64,000 bases of DNA from Robbsia andropogonis (lineage in GTDB: Bacteria; Pseudomonadota; Gammaproteobacteria; Burkholderiales; Burkholderiaceae), in the NCBI RefSeq assembly GCF_000970345.1, contig NZ_LAQU01000002.1, forward strand, positions 1 to 64,000. Direction: 5' to 3'. The notes beneath the pieces are model-generated. The model was given only the letters and a program-made list of their open reading frames with translations. It searched no databases and was not told where the DNA came from. Both the position numbers and the translations under genes were made by a program. Positions 37,090 through 46,612 of this stretch are shown here, piece after piece (the stretch's first letter is position 1; each line of letters opens with the position of its first letter).

Positions 37090-38715
37090 ATGGGCAACAT
37101 GTCTATTCGATGGCGCTTACGCGTCTCAGTGTTTTTCCTGGCGATTTTGGTTGTGATCGTCGGGGTGTTAGGTCTCGTCGGCATGAACAAAGCCGTCAGC
37201 GGCTTGCGCGAGATCTACAGCAACGACCTGAACGCCACGCGCTTTCTCGGCGATATGGAAATTCAGATCGGCCGTGCACGCGCGGTCGTCCTGCGAGCAC
37301 CTTTGGCCACGACACCTGAACTCGGCAAAGAGGATTTGGACAAGGGACTGGTATATTGGACTGAATCAGACAAAGCGTGGTCGCAGTTCACCGCACTGCC
37401 GATGGACGACACCGAAAAGGAATTGTCGCGGGTGGTCTCCGACAAGCGTGAAGCGCTACGCAGCATCTTCATGAACTTTTCCAATGCAGTGCGCGGCGGC
37501 AATAGCGCGCAGTACTACAGCACGGCCAATGCCGTTGGCAAGGCGTACACAGCGCTTGTCGTTGCGAATGATGCACTGAAAGCGCAACAATCCACTGCCG
37601 GTAAAATATCGTATGAAGATGCGGAATCGACGTACTCGCGGTTGACGTTCCTGGTATTGCTGCTCATCGTCTTTGCGCTCGCGGCGGCTATTGCCACCGC
37701 ATGGTCGTTGGCGAAAGCGATCAACGCGCCACTGGATTCGGCCCTGGCACACTTTGCCGCCATGGCGAACGGCGACCTGACGCGCCCGGTGCATATCGGT
37801 AGTAAAAATGAGATGGGCCGCCTGATGGAGGCGTTGATGAGCATGCGCGACAGCTTGTCCGCCACGGTTGGACGCGTGCGCCGCAGTGGCGAATCGATCG
37901 CCAGCGCAAGCAAGGAAATTGCCGCCGGTAACAACGACCTCTCATCGCGCACGGAAGAGCAAGCGGCATCGCTGGGCGAGACGGCCGCCAGCATGGAAGA
38001 GTTGACCGCCACCGTCAAGCAAAACGCGGACAATGCACGCGTTGCCAGCGCGCTTGCTGGCGAGGCGCAATCCGTCGCCACGGAAGGCGGTGCGATCGTC
38101 GGACAGGTCGTGCAAACAATGGCTGATATTCAAGATAGTTCCGGCAAGATCGCGGACATCATCGGGATCATCGAGGCCATCGCCTTCCAGACCAATATTC
38201 TGGCGCTGAATGCCGCCGTGGAAGCGGCGCGCGCCGGCGAACAAGGGCGCGGCTTCGCCGTGGTTGCCACCGAGGTGAGATCGTTGGCGCAACGCTCGGC
38301 CAGCGCCGCCAAGGAAATCAAGACATTGATCGATACGTCGGGAAACCGCGTGGACGCAGGCTCGAATCTCGTCTCGCAGGCCGGCGAGACCATGGAAAAA
38401 ATGGGCAAGGCCATCCAGCGCGTCAACGACGTCATGGCGGAAATTGCCGCGGCATCCGAGGAACAAACCCGGGGGATCGAGCAGGTCAATCAAGCCATTT
38501 CGCAGATGGACGAAGTGACGCAGCAAAATGCCGCGTTGGTCGAGCAGGCCGCGGCGGCGGCCAGTTCGCTCGAAGATCAGGCCGAGCACTTACGCGTCGC
38601 GGTGGAGGTATTCAAGATACGGGATGCGGTGGAGTCTGGTGATCAGTCGATGATGACCGCGCACCGTTCCCGTTCAGGCGCGCATTTTTCTACAGCGCCT
38701 GCCGTTGCGCATTGA
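37090..38715 (+). CDS. methyl-accepting chemotaxis protein with four-helix-bundle sensor
   Basis: The 541-residue receptor has an N-terminal transmembrane helix (about residues 12-32), a periplasmic four-helix sensor of the Tar/4HB_MCP type (LREIYSNDLNATRFLGDMEI), a second helix near 190-210, a HAMP domain and a signalling domain. The highly conserved hairpin tip reads [20 protein letters not shown]. It signals to CheA/CheW in the inner membrane. No CheR-binding pentapeptide ends the chain. GGAG precedes the ATG at 37090; an ATG three codons later is equally possible. Confidence 0.95.
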   Translation: MGNMSIRWRLRVSVFFLAILVVIVGVLGLVGMNKAVSGLREIYSNDLNATRFLGDMEIQIGRARAVVLRAPLATTPELGKEDLDKGLVYWTESDKAWSQFTALPMDDTEKELSRVVSDKREALRSIFMNFSNAVRGGNSAQYYSTANAVGKAYTALVVANDALKAQQSTAGKISYEDAESTYSRLTFLVLLLIVFALAAAIATAWSLAKAINAPLDSALAHFAAMANGDLTRPVHIGSKNEMGRLMEALMSMRDSLSATVGRVRRSGESIASASKEIAAGNNDLSSRTEEQAASLGETAASMEELTATVKQNADNARVASALAGEAQSVATEGGAIVGQVVQTMADIQDSSGKIADIIGIIEAIAFQTNILALNAAVEAARAGEQGRGFAVVATEVRSLAQRSASAAKEIKTLIDTSGNRVDAGSNLVSQAGETMEKMGKAIQRVNDVMAEIAAASEEQTRGIEQVNQAISQMDEVTQQNAALVEQAAAAASSLEDQAEHLRVAVEVFKIRDAVESGDQSMMTAHRSRSGAHFSTAPAVAH

Positions 38716-38800
38716 GTGATCGCGGCAGAACGACATGGACGGCGTTCTCGCCGGTTCTATCGCGTTGATGGTTGGAAAGCGAATTTTTCGCGACATGGCG

Positions 38801-39335
38801 CTACGTCCCGCAAACTGAACGGACCATTCGTGCCGGTGCAAAAACTTGTTCGGCGAACGATATTGCATTCGCTCCGATTGCGAATTGCCCCTTGCTGATC
38901 ATGTGCATGCGTTCCACGCCAGCAAGCACCACGCTAGCGGCCCGGAACGATTTGAAGTTGCGCATCGGCCTAGTCACCCGCTTGATGGCGCGATGGTCCT
39001 GTTCGACGATGTTGTTGAGGTACTTGACTTTGCGCACCACGACGGATACGTCGCGGTCGGCGTTGATCTCATCACCAGCAGCCCTGTTAGCGCCGCTATT
39101 GTCCATCGCGATCTTCAGGGATTGCCGTTTGGCCTTATAGCTTTGTAAGAGAAGCGCATCGCCGAAGATATGTCGCACTTCGCAGTGAGCAGGAAGTCGA
39201 AGGTCTTGCCACGTTTGTCAACCGCGCGGTAGACATATTTCCAGACGCCCTTGACCTTGACGTACGTCTCGTTGATGCGCCAACTGACACCGACCAGCCA
39301 CGCCGGAGTACGTAGCCAGCCGTATTAGTAAGACC
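38801..39335 (-). mobile_element. IS6-family transposase remnant (N-terminus lost, frameshifted, catalytic Asp replaced)
   Basis: Two frames together give the central and C-terminal parts of an IS6/IS26-type transposase. The upstream frame reads ETYVKVKGVWKYVYRAVDK and FDFLLTAKCD. After NGNP it meets a stop, and the second frame continues with LKIAMDNSGANRAA and KYLNNIVEQDHRAIKR. The first catalytic Asp (WRxDETY in relatives) is Asn here; the second Asp and the Glu remain. The zinc-finger/HTH N-terminus is absent and no terminal inverted repeats were found. It is dead and lies directly beside the GntR gene. Confidence 0.88.
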
Positions 39336-39348
39336 GGCCGCCAATCTA

Positions 39349-40020
39349 TCATTCAGCCGTCGACATCCGTATGAGCAGTGCATTTGTAGTGCTCATGATG
39401 TGAGCCTCCATAGATGCTACCGCTGCATCCGCGTCTCGCTTTAGGGCGGCATCCATTAACGCGCGATGTTCGCTTTCGAGGTCCCGCTTATCCCCAGTTA
39501 TCGAAACCGAAAGCGCACGGTATCGTGCGTTTTGCTCGAAAAGCATGATGCGGAAACGCCTTAGCCATGTGTTCTCACAAGCACTGACAAGGGCTTCATG
39601 AAATGCGGTATGCGCATAGCTCCAATCGACCGGAACATGGCCGCCCCGAAGCGGGGACTCAGTTTTCGACAGTCGATGGAATGCAGCAACCACGGCAACC
39701 TCCCACGCGACATCACCATTTGCAATCGATCGTCGCAGACAAGTCCCCTCTATCTCGATACGGGCTGCCGTCAAATCCTGTAGGTCCTGGACGGATATTG
39801 CCGCGACCCGAAAACCTTTCTGCGGCTCTGCCACGATCAACTCTTCGGCCGTAAGCCGTGAGAGCGCCTCACGTAGTGCACCGACATTGGTATCAAGCGA
39901 TTCGGCAAGCTCCTTCACATTGATACGCGCTCCAGGACGAAGCTCACATGTCAAAACAAGCTTTCTGACCGTTTCGTATGTCGATAGGGTCAAGCTTCGA
40001 GCAACGGCTGTAGCGGACAT
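39349..40020 (-). CDS. GntR/FCD-family transcriptional regulator
   Basis: The 223-residue regulator has an N-terminal winged helix (residues 12-75, with ELAESLDTNVGALREALSRL) and a helical FCD ligand domain (from about 85) with metal-ligand histidines in HTAFHEALVSAC and ESEHRALMDA. FCD regulators sense small organic acids. GAGGA lies 5 bases before the ATG. It is divergent from the FAH-family gene, with a strong palindrome between them, so autoregulation and control of that gene are likely. The 3' end almost touches the IS6 remnant. Confidence 0.92.
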   Translation of the reverse strand: MSATAVARSLTLSTYETVRKLVLTCELRPGARINVKELAESLDTNVGALREALSRLTAEELIVAEPQKGFRVAAISVQDLQDLTAARIEIEGTCLRRSIANGDVAWEVAVVAAFHRLSKTESPLRGGHVPVDWSYAHTAFHEALVSACENTWLRRFRIMLFEQNARYRALSVSITGDKRDLESEHRALMDAALKRDADAAVASMEAHIMSTTNALLIRMSTAE

Positions 40021-40043
40021 AGCATTCCTCTATTGATAAACTG

Positions 40044-40060
40044 ATTTTATCCTATAAAAT
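40044..40060. promoter_or_regulatory. 17-bp palindrome, candidate operator of the GntR regulator
   Basis: ATTTTAT and ATAAAAT are perfect inverted arms around CCT, 24 bases before the GntR start codon. A third half-site ATAAAAT lies at 40074-40080. The location between the divergent genes fits an FCD-regulator operator. Confidence 0.55.
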
Positions 40061-40181
40061 AGTTTTTGCTTAGATAAAATGTTTTTGCATTGATCATCGA
40101 CTCAACACCATGCCTTCGCTTCGGAATGCTCCGTCGTGATGTCAGTCGCATATAAAGTCCGCCAATTGAAAGGAATATGAA

Positions 40182-41027
40182 ATGAAACTGTGCCGCTTTG
40201 GCGCACCGGGCGAAGAGCGCCCCGGCCTCGTCGATCCCCAAGGACGAATTCGCGATCTTTCCGCCCACGTGGCCGACATCGATGGGAGCCAACTGTCACC
40301 GAAACGTCTCGCTGCGATTGCCGCGCTGTCGCTCGACATGCTGCCGATCGTCGAAGGGGCTGTGCGCTATGGGCCTCCTGTGAAGAGCGCTTCAAAATTT
40401 ATCGCCATCGGCACTAACTACCGCGATCACGCAGAGGAAGCAAACCTGCCGATACCCGATGAACCATTGGTATTTTTCAAAGCGATCAGTTGCTTATCCG
40501 GACCGAACGACGACATCGTGCAACCTCCGCACTCCACCAAACTTGATTGGGAGCTGGAGCTGGGCGTCGTCATCGGCACACGCGCTCGCTATGTCAGTGA
40601 GGCGGACGCGCTGGATCACGTCGCTGGCTACACGATTGTGAATGACGTGACAGATCGCGGCTTTCAGTTTCAGAGCTCGCAATGGGACAAAGGCAAGGGC
40701 TGCGACACTTTTGGCCCGGTCGGCCCCTGGTTGGTCACGCGGGACGACATCCCCGATCCGCACAATCTCGATATGTGGCTGGAAGTCGATGGCGTGCGCA
40801 GACAGGCAGGCAACAGCAAAACGATGATTTTTAGCGTACCCCAGATCGTCTCGTATCTTAGCCACTACATGACCCTGGAACCAGGCGACATCATTTGCAC
40901 CGGAACGCCACCGGGCGTTGGTCTAGGCATCAAGCCCACACCGATTTTCTTGAACCAGGGTGAAACGGTCCATCTTTGGATTGATGGCCTCGGCGAACAA
41001 CGCCAGAAGGTGATCGCCGCGCGATAG
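40182..41027 (+). CDS. fumarylacetoacetate hydrolase (FAH) family protein
   Basis: The 281-residue protein has the FAH fold with divalent-metal ligands in LDWELELGVVIG (two Glu) and VNDVTDRG (Asp), and the lid segment FIAIGTNYRDHAEE. The family includes acylpyruvases, 2-keto-3-deoxy-L-fuconate/ulosonate hydrolases and oxaloacetate decarboxylases. The block SSQWDKGKGCDTFGPVGPW is common in the ureidoglycolate lyase-like and 2,4-diketo-3-deoxy-L-fuconate hydrolase group. AAAGGA lies 7 bases before the ATG. It is divergently paired with the GntR regulator, which probably controls it. Confidence 0.92.
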   Translation: MKLCRFGAPGEERPGLVDPQGRIRDLSAHVADIDGSQLSPKRLAAIAALSLDMLPIVEGAVRYGPPVKSASKFIAIGTNYRDHAEEANLPIPDEPLVFFKAISCLSGPNDDIVQPPHSTKLDWELELGVVIGTRARYVSEADALDHVAGYTIVNDVTDRGFQFQSSQWDKGKGCDTFGPVGPWLVTRDDIPDPHNLDMWLEVDGVRRQAGNSKTMIFSVPQIVSYLSHYMTLEPGDIICTGTPPGVGLGIKPTPIFLNQGETVHLWIDGLGEQRQKVIAAR

Positions 41028-41448
41028 CTGTCGCGGAGCCGGTGGTAACGAGAGGGGAGAAGGTATGTGATCCTCTCGTCGCCAGCAATGCATCTCTTAT
41101 CCCAACCAGGGACATCACAAATGACCTGCAAACGCGATGGCGTCTGCTTCGCGATCGTGGGCACGTATGCTCTTATCCGTTCGAACCCGGCACCGCATTG
41201 GATCGCCGGGCGCTTACTCAAATTCGGCCTGAGCGGTCGCTCTGCACGAGGTCTATCGATGCCCGTTGTCGGCAAGAAAACGGTCGTTAACCATCCGGTC
41301 GGAAAATTTGTGGCGCGGGGTCCGATACCGACCCGTTTGAGTCACTCAGCTAGCATGGGCGCCGGTCCACTACCGCACCGATATAAGACATTCGCATGCA
41401 GCGCTGCAGTCACTAGCATCAGTAGCTGCCGAGACGACATCCATCCGT
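41028..41448. other. intergenic region with no recognised gene
   Basis: The 421 bases between the convergent FAH and HEPN genes hold overlapping ORFs on both strands (for example 41067-41507, plus), whose products show no domain and are rich in Ser, Arg and Pro. I consider them spurious. No terminator with a T tract is visible. Confidence 0.5.
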
Positions 41449-42558
41449 TCAGCCGCGCCACTGCACCGCAGTCTGACAATGGACCTTCGTGCCGACGACC
41501 TTGCTGATAAGTTCGTTTGCAGTGTTGATCGCGCGAGCCGCGTCGTCCCACATTACGGGACGGAGGCTATGTGCAAAATTGTTACGCGTCCGTCTTGCAT
41601 CATCCAAACGCGCGAGCATGTCGTCTTCAATTTTTTTATGAAAAGAGAGCATCTGCGTCACGATCGAAGCAGTGTAGTCGTGCCCTTCAAGCAGCATCCT
41701 GCGGCGATCGCGGTTCATCTCGGTGTGCCCGCCATTCCTTGCGTCTAGTTCATGTACAAGGCTCGCCCACACTTTATTGAGTGATTTTTCGATAACCGAC
41801 CAGGCAATAAGGTGGGCGGATTCGTATTGATGAAGTGTCAACTGATTGCCCGCAGTCAGGCAGAGTGCCAAGATTTTTAGGCCGTCGTCCTCAAACACTT
41901 CGCCACAGCGTGCCATCACATGCAATGCATGATCTAGGGCGGCTAGCTTTATATCCTGCGCCAAGAAGTTTGATCCCTTCACTTGGCTGATTGAAATGTC
42001 TGTGATAAGCCAGAGACCTTGCTGCTCAAAAGCCTTGCAGTAGCTAGTTGGATTCAGCGGCGATTGTACGGGTGTTCCGGTTTGCATCGTCTCAGCGATA
42101 CCCGAATGCAGCGCCATCAAGAATGCGTTCATGTATTGAAAGCGCTGATGGGCTAGTTCCTGGCGCTCTCGCATAATCTTCTCGTCAAACGTCGTACTTG
42201 GTACTTGCCGGAAGTTTGGAGACTTGTCAAAGTCAAAGATCAGAAAACCATCGCGGCGAGCTGATATGGGCACATTTGAGGGGCCCGTTTCTTGCCATAC
42301 GATTTCCGCCAGCTTACGGTTGACCTCATCCATAGACGTCATATCCCTAGGCGCGCTTTCGAAGCAATACTGGATTCCTCCGTAGAAGTAGACCGCCAGA
42401 GCATAGGGTGAGATTGCGAGCGAGTTTTCCATGCGCTTGAGGGGGCGTTTTTTGTCGAAAGTGTTCGAGATAATCTCATAGGCGACATCAAATGGGGCGC
42501 ATGACCGAAACGGAGCTCCGTTGAGCCATAAGTCAGCGCCACGCGAGCGTCGCTTAAT
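41449..42558 (-). CDS. HEPN-domain protein of unknown function, possible non-AUG start
   Basis: From the first ATG at 42432 the product has 327 residues. The C-terminal 130 residues look like a HEPN domain: a helix ESAHLIAWSVIEKSLNKVW and the ribonuclease-type motif Rx4H in RTRNNFAHSLRP (Arg 283, His 288). HEPN proteins are often RNases in toxin-antitoxin or antiphage systems. The N-terminal two thirds are unfamiliar. Coding-like sequence (GADLWLNGAPFRSCAPFDVA) continues upstream for 42 codons to an ATT at 42558, just after an in-frame TAA, without ATG, GTG or TTG. The gene may use ATT or have lost its true start. No intact partner gene is adjacent. Confidence 0.7.
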   Translation of the reverse strand: MKRRSRGADLWLNGAPFRSCAPFDVAYEIISNTFDKKRPLKRMENSLAISPYALAVYFYGGIQYCFESAPRDMTSMDEVNRKLAEIVWQETGPSNVPISARRDGFLIFDFDKSPNFRQVPSTTFDEKIMRERQELAHQRFQYMNAFLMALHSGIAETMQTGTPVQSPLNPTSYCKAFEQQGLWLITDISISQVKGSNFLAQDIKLAALDHALHVMARCGEVFEDDGLKILALCLTAGNQLTLHQYESAHLIAWSVIEKSLNKVWASLVHELDARNGGHTEMNRDRRRMLLEGHDYTASIVTQMLSFHKKIEDDMLARLDDARRTRNNFAHSLRPVMWDDAARAINTANELISKVVGTKVHCQTAVQWRG

Positions 42559-42595
42559 GGCCGATTACCGCCTCACAATGCTAGCGCGGAAATAA

Positions 42596-42845
42596 TCAGG
42601 AAGATTGTCCCCGATAGACTAGTTTGAGACTTTCGACTGAAAGGTCAAGATCGGCGACAATCGACACCGGTGTGTGTGGCGATTCTCGAGAAATAGATGA
42701 AACTAAATGAAGGGCATCGACACGTCCAACAAAGGAAACTCGTGCCAGGGTCTCGACTGCATCGGAGTGCGCACCAGGCCCGACTCGAACGGCAGGATAT
42801 TTTTCAAGGCGCTCCGGTTGGCGTTCCCGCCCGGGCCGCTTGATT
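42596..42845 (-). pseudogene. 3' fragment of an unknown gene upstream of the HEPN gene
   Basis: A minus-strand frame ending at 42596 encodes a protein-like tail, including SDAVETLARVSFVGRVDALHL and PVSIVADLDLSVESLKLVY. Upstream of about 42845 the frame runs into the end of the lipoprotein hydrolase gene on the same strand and loses its character. Its stop lies about 37 bases before the HEPN frame, so the two could once have been an operon. The left boundary is approximate, and no family is recognised. Confidence 0.4.
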
Positions 42846-43853
42846 GACGATCTCACTGAGCGCGTTTGCCTGTCGCGCATTGTCGGTAAGTCCGGTGAAT
42901 GTTTTCGTGATGAACGCGCTAGGCAAGCCGTCCATGCAAGCCTGGACTACGCGCATACCTGTCATCATCGTTTGGTGATGTTCGGCCCCGGTGCCGTTTA
43001 TCGCAATCTGATATGCCTCGATCCCTTTGTCCTTTACCGCCTCGACAAAAGCAGTCTGCGTGCTGAAAGGGACATTGCTGTCGGAAATCGAACTTACGGC
43101 AAACAAGCGAAAACCGGGCATCGGATGAATGGCATTCACGTGATCAATCGGATCCCAGACATTGCCGAATGACGTCCCGGTGGCATCGACACTTTGCCCT
43201 TTCAATTCGGCGCGGGCTTTTACGCTCAACACGCCCGAAGTGGGTACCGCGCACAACACGTCGTTTCTTTCCGCGATCAGCGCACCCACTAGCCCGCCAC
43301 CCCCACTTTGGCCGATCAGGCCGAATTCTCGAATCTCGTACCGTTGTTTCAGTTTGTCGATTGCCGCATTGATGACCGCGGTTTCATATCGCTGGCGACG
43401 TCTTTTCTGATCGCCGCTGGAACCGTCGGTTCCCGGTCGCCCCAGTAAAACCCATGCCATGTGGTCATGCGCCTGTTCTCTCTCGGCTTCATCGTAGAGA
43501 TCCCGAGGCGTGCGCTTCGCGTATCGCGGCCCTACCGCTCGCCCCGAAATCCAGTCGCCCTCCATCGCGACAATGGCGCGATGCGTCTTTCCCGCGACAA
43601 AGTCACTCGACGGATAGTATTTGATACATTCCGCAAAATCGGCGCCGTCTACCCATACGGTATCTGGCTTTAGCGAACAGGCTTCCCGAGTAGTGGTTGC
43701 ACCGGACAGCACTTCAGACGCGCTGAAATGATCATTCAAGCCATAGTGCGTCACTTGTGAAGCGCATCCTCCCAGCAGTACAACTGCCAACGCACCGCCA
43801 TGGACAATCCACCTCGATAAAACATCCCGTTTATTTTTCCTATGCGCTCGCAT
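42804..43853 (-). CDS. lipoprotein with an alpha/beta-hydrolase fold
   Basis: The ATG at 43853 gives a 349-residue protein with a lipoprotein leader ending in LLGGCAS (Cys near residue 26). The body contains a nucleophile elbow GQSGGGGLVGAL, a strand-loop acid candidate in SSISDSNVPF and a histidine pair in GAEHHQTM. These are consistent with a serine hydrolase of the prolyl-oligopeptidase/esterase class. The frame is open 58 codons further upstream, but that stretch is hydrophobic and charged without a site. Base composition is lower in GC than the ppc region, as for its accessory neighbours. The substrate is unknown. Confidence 0.75.
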   Translation of the reverse strand: MRAHRKNKRDVLSRWIVHGGALAVVLLGGCASQVTHYGLNDHFSASEVLSGATTTREACSLKPDTVWVDGADFAECIKYYPSSDFVAGKTHRAIVAMEGDWISGRAVGPRYAKRTPRDLYDEAEREQAHDHMAWVLLGRPGTDGSSGDQKRRRQRYETAVINAAIDKLKQRYEIREFGLIGQSGGGGLVGALIAERNDVLCAVPTSGVLSVKARAELKGQSVDATGTSFGNVWDPIDHVNAIHPMPGFRLFAVSSISDSNVPFSTQTAFVEAVKDKGIEAYQIAINGTGAEHHQTMMTGMRVVQACMDGLPSAFITKTFTGLTDNARQANALSEIVNQAARAGTPTGAP

Positions 43854-44304
43854 CGTGGCGTTCTTATAAAAATAAAATGGCAGACAAATTAACCCTATGT
43901 CGAGGCGGGTGCATATGCCTCGTGCTGGCATTGCCACGTTACTGAGGCTGGGGCGAGAAAACGGTATGTTGCCGACCCAGTTCAAAACAAGAATGGATTT
44001 TAGCCGACAAGCGTAAACTGTCACCACGTGTCAAGGCGGGCAACGCATGGATGCCAATGCGTCATCTCGCCAAGCCTGCCACTGGAGCGTGAAATGCCGT
44101 CGAATCACTCGAAAACATGACAGAAAGTCCCGGGCACGCAGCTGCGCTGAAAACTTCACATGCGCGATGCACGTTCTCGCGTTAAACCATCTCATGGCGC
44201 TTACCGCGACCATCACTAATACACCAGATCCGTCCGGGCGCCGGATATCGACGCCGCATAACAACCTCGCTTACGTGAAGATGCCGGGATGACCTGCCGC
44301 ACAG

Positions 44305-45849
44305 TCAGGCGACATGAAAAGCGCCGATGGCGGACCGCAGTTCGTCGGTCTGGTCTTCCAGCGCACCAGCCGAAGCGGCGGCCTCTTCGACAAGCGCCGC
44401 GTTCTGCTGCGTGACCCCATCCATTTGCGCAACCGCGAGGCCGACCTGCTCGATGCCGCGGCTCTGTTCGTTCGACGCGGACGCGATCTCGGTCATGATC
44501 GCTGAAACCTGCTTGATCGCTGCCTCGATCCGCTCCATCGTCGCACCAGCCCGCATGACGAGTTCGGAGCCGGTCTGGACACGCGCGCCGGAGGTGTCGA
44601 TCAATGCCTTGATCTCCTTCGCGGCAGAGGCGGAGCGCTGCGCAAGTGATCGCACCTCGCTCGCCACCACTGCAAAGCCGCGCCCGTGCTCGCCTGCACG
44701 CGCGGCTTCCACTGCGGCGTTGAGCGCGAGAATATTGGTCTGGAATGCAATACCTTCGATTATCGAGATGATCTCGGCCATGCGAGCAGCACTTTCGTTG
44801 ATAGCCGCCATCGTTTTCACGACATCACCAACAATCGCATTGCCCTCGTTCGCCACCGAACGTGCCTCGGAGGCAACGCCGCTCGCGTGCTGCGCGCTCT
44901 CCGAATTCTGCCGTACCGCCGCGGTCAGTTGCTCCATGCTCGCGGCGGTTTCCTGCAGTGACGCCGCCTGCTGCTCGGTCCGCGACGACAGGTCCATGTT
45001 GCCCGCCGCGATCTGCCGGGTCGCGTCGGCGATAGCCGACACCGAGCCCTTGATCGTGCCGATCGTCTGTGACAGTTGCGCTTGCATCTGCCCGATCGAG
45101 AACATCAGACTGGTCTCGTCGGCATGGCCGACGTCGAACCGCATGTTGAGATTGCCCCGCGCGATCTCGAACGCGGCATCGCGCGCACGTGCCGGGTCAC
45201 CACCGATCTCGCGCGACAGGCTGCGAATGATCCAAGCCGCCAGTAGCGATGCAAGACCGCCAGCGAGCAATACCTCGACAGTCTGCACAAACAGCGCGCG
45301 GTAAAACACGGCGTCAATGTCGTCGATATATGCGCCGGTGCCGACTACCCAGTTCCACCCACTGACCGCGCGCACCGCCGACAGTTTCACTGAGTCTGTC
45401 TTCTCGCCCGGCTTCGGCGTGTTGGTATGCAGGTAGCCGTGGCCCGGGCGCGCCGCGGCCAAAATATTGGCGTAGATTCGATTACCCTTTGCATCCTTCA
45501 GATCGCCCACATACTTGCCAACCATCTGCGGCCGGGCGGGGTTGAGCAGAATAACCGGCTCGGTGGTCGCGACGAAGAGGTATCCATCACTGCCATAGCG
45601 CATCAAGTCCAATTGCGCGAGTACGGACCTCTGCGCGTCCGCGAGTGACATCTGATTTGCATCGACCCTTTTCTTGTAGCTATCGATCACATGGCTTGCG
45701 GCATCGAGCAAGGTATCCAACATGGCCTTGCGATCATCGAGCATGGTCTGGCGGTGTTGCCATACGCTTAATGTGCCAATGATCGCAAGCGCAAGCCAGA
45801 CCACGGCTACGAGGGACCACAACTTCCGATGGAATGAGAGGCGATTCAT
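44305..45849 (-). CDS. methyl-accepting chemotaxis protein with a single-Cache sensor
   Basis: The 514-residue receptor has a transmembrane helix at residues 8-28 and a periplasmic sCache_2 domain (about 35-185: [21 protein letters not shown] and [17 protein letters not shown]). A second helix follows near 190-210, then HAMP, then the cytoplasmic signalling domain with the tip [20 protein letters not shown]. sCache_2 domains commonly bind small organic acids. No CheR-docking tail is present. The ATG at 45849 is preferred; the frame also opens with a TTG five codons upstream. A flagellar-type promoter candidate lies about 60 bases before it. Confidence 0.95.
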   Translation of the reverse strand: MNRLSFHRKLWSLVAVVWLALAIIGTLSVWQHRQTMLDDRKAMLDTLLDAASHVIDSYKKRVDANQMSLADAQRSVLAQLDLMRYGSDGYLFVATTEPVILLNPARPQMVGKYVGDLKDAKGNRIYANILAAARPGHGYLHTNTPKPGEKTDSVKLSAVRAVSGWNWVVGTGAYIDDIDAVFYRALFVQTVEVLLAGGLASLLAAWIIRSLSREIGGDPARARDAAFEIARGNLNMRFDVGHADETSLMFSIGQMQAQLSQTIGTIKGSVSAIADATRQIAAGNMDLSSRTEQQAASLQETAASMEQLTAAVRQNSESAQHASGVASEARSVANEGNAIVGDVVKTMAAINESAARMAEIISIIEGIAFQTNILALNAAVEAARAGEHGRGFAVVASEVRSLAQRSASAAKEIKALIDTSGARVQTGSELVMRAGATMERIEAAIKQVSAIMTEIASASNEQSRGIEQVGLAVAQMDGVTQQNAALVEEAAASAGALEDQTDELRSAIGAFHVA

Positions 45850-46612
45850 TAATAGTGCTCGCAACAGGAATAACCAACGCGATTTAACGGCAATTTCTCA
45901 AAATTATTTATCGTTCCGAGGGAAAACCCTATAAATCAGCGCATTCCCCTAATCGGATTTAGCCGCCTAGGCGTTTTAATAATAAGGTCACGGGACAGCA
46001 AGCAGTGAATGAAGGCTACAGTAATAACGTGACGGTGAACTGTAAAAAATAGAATCGTGTTTGTGCACCATCTTATTATTACGTGTCGAGATAACGACGC
46101 GGTATTGTCATTTCAGCAAGAGAGACGAAAAAATCTTATCGCCGTTAATATTAAAAACAAGAGGATTTTGACAGGCTAGCGTGGCCTGACGCAGTGATGC
46201 GAAGCGCTCAGTACATTGATGTCAATGCTCGGTAGCAAGCGCCTGAGCACCCATACTGTAAAGGTATTGAAATGTTAGCGGGGATGTGCGAGGCCGTCGC
46301 TCAACCAGTAAGGCTCGCCGAGCGAACGCATAGACATCTTATGCAGATGCCGCGTTGTAGTCATGCGCGGTGCGACCTATGCATGGCGTGAAAATATGCG
46401 CCAAATGCATTCCGCCGATGCTGGTCGATTCGTACCTGAGGATAACACCCTGCTCGGGCCGCTGCACTTGGATATTGCGAAAGCGCAGCGGCAAGCGACA
46501 TTGCACAGCGCGGTTGATAATGGCATGCAAGAGCCGAACATTACGGTAGACAGGCATGTTCATTCGCCCGGCTTCCCATCACCCGGCGAACGTCGCCATG
46601 CCGCATTGCGGT
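45850..46612. other. long AT-rich non-coding stretch between a chemoreceptor and a porin
   Basis: These 763 bases include an AT-rich part (45895-46160) and no protein-like ORF. A palindrome CGCCTAGGCG at about 45968 is followed by TTTT, which could act as a weak terminator, although no gene clearly ends there. The frames at 46339-46563 (minus) and 46363-46872 (plus) look spurious. No small RNA could be identified by eye. Confidence 0.5.
45908..45933 (-). promoter_or_regulatory. candidate sigma-28 (FliA) promoter of the Cache chemoreceptor
   Basis: On the minus strand TATA is followed after 14 bases by AACGATAA, which matches six of eight positions of the GCCGATAA consensus. The consensus spacing is 15. 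Chemoreceptor genes are usual FliA targets. Confidence 0.33.

Noticed and set aside
41449-43853. A complete HEPN-based toxin-antitoxin or defence operon
   Set aside because: No MNT or other antitoxin gene is present, the preceding gene is only a tail, and the start codon is doubtful; kept only as an orphan gene.
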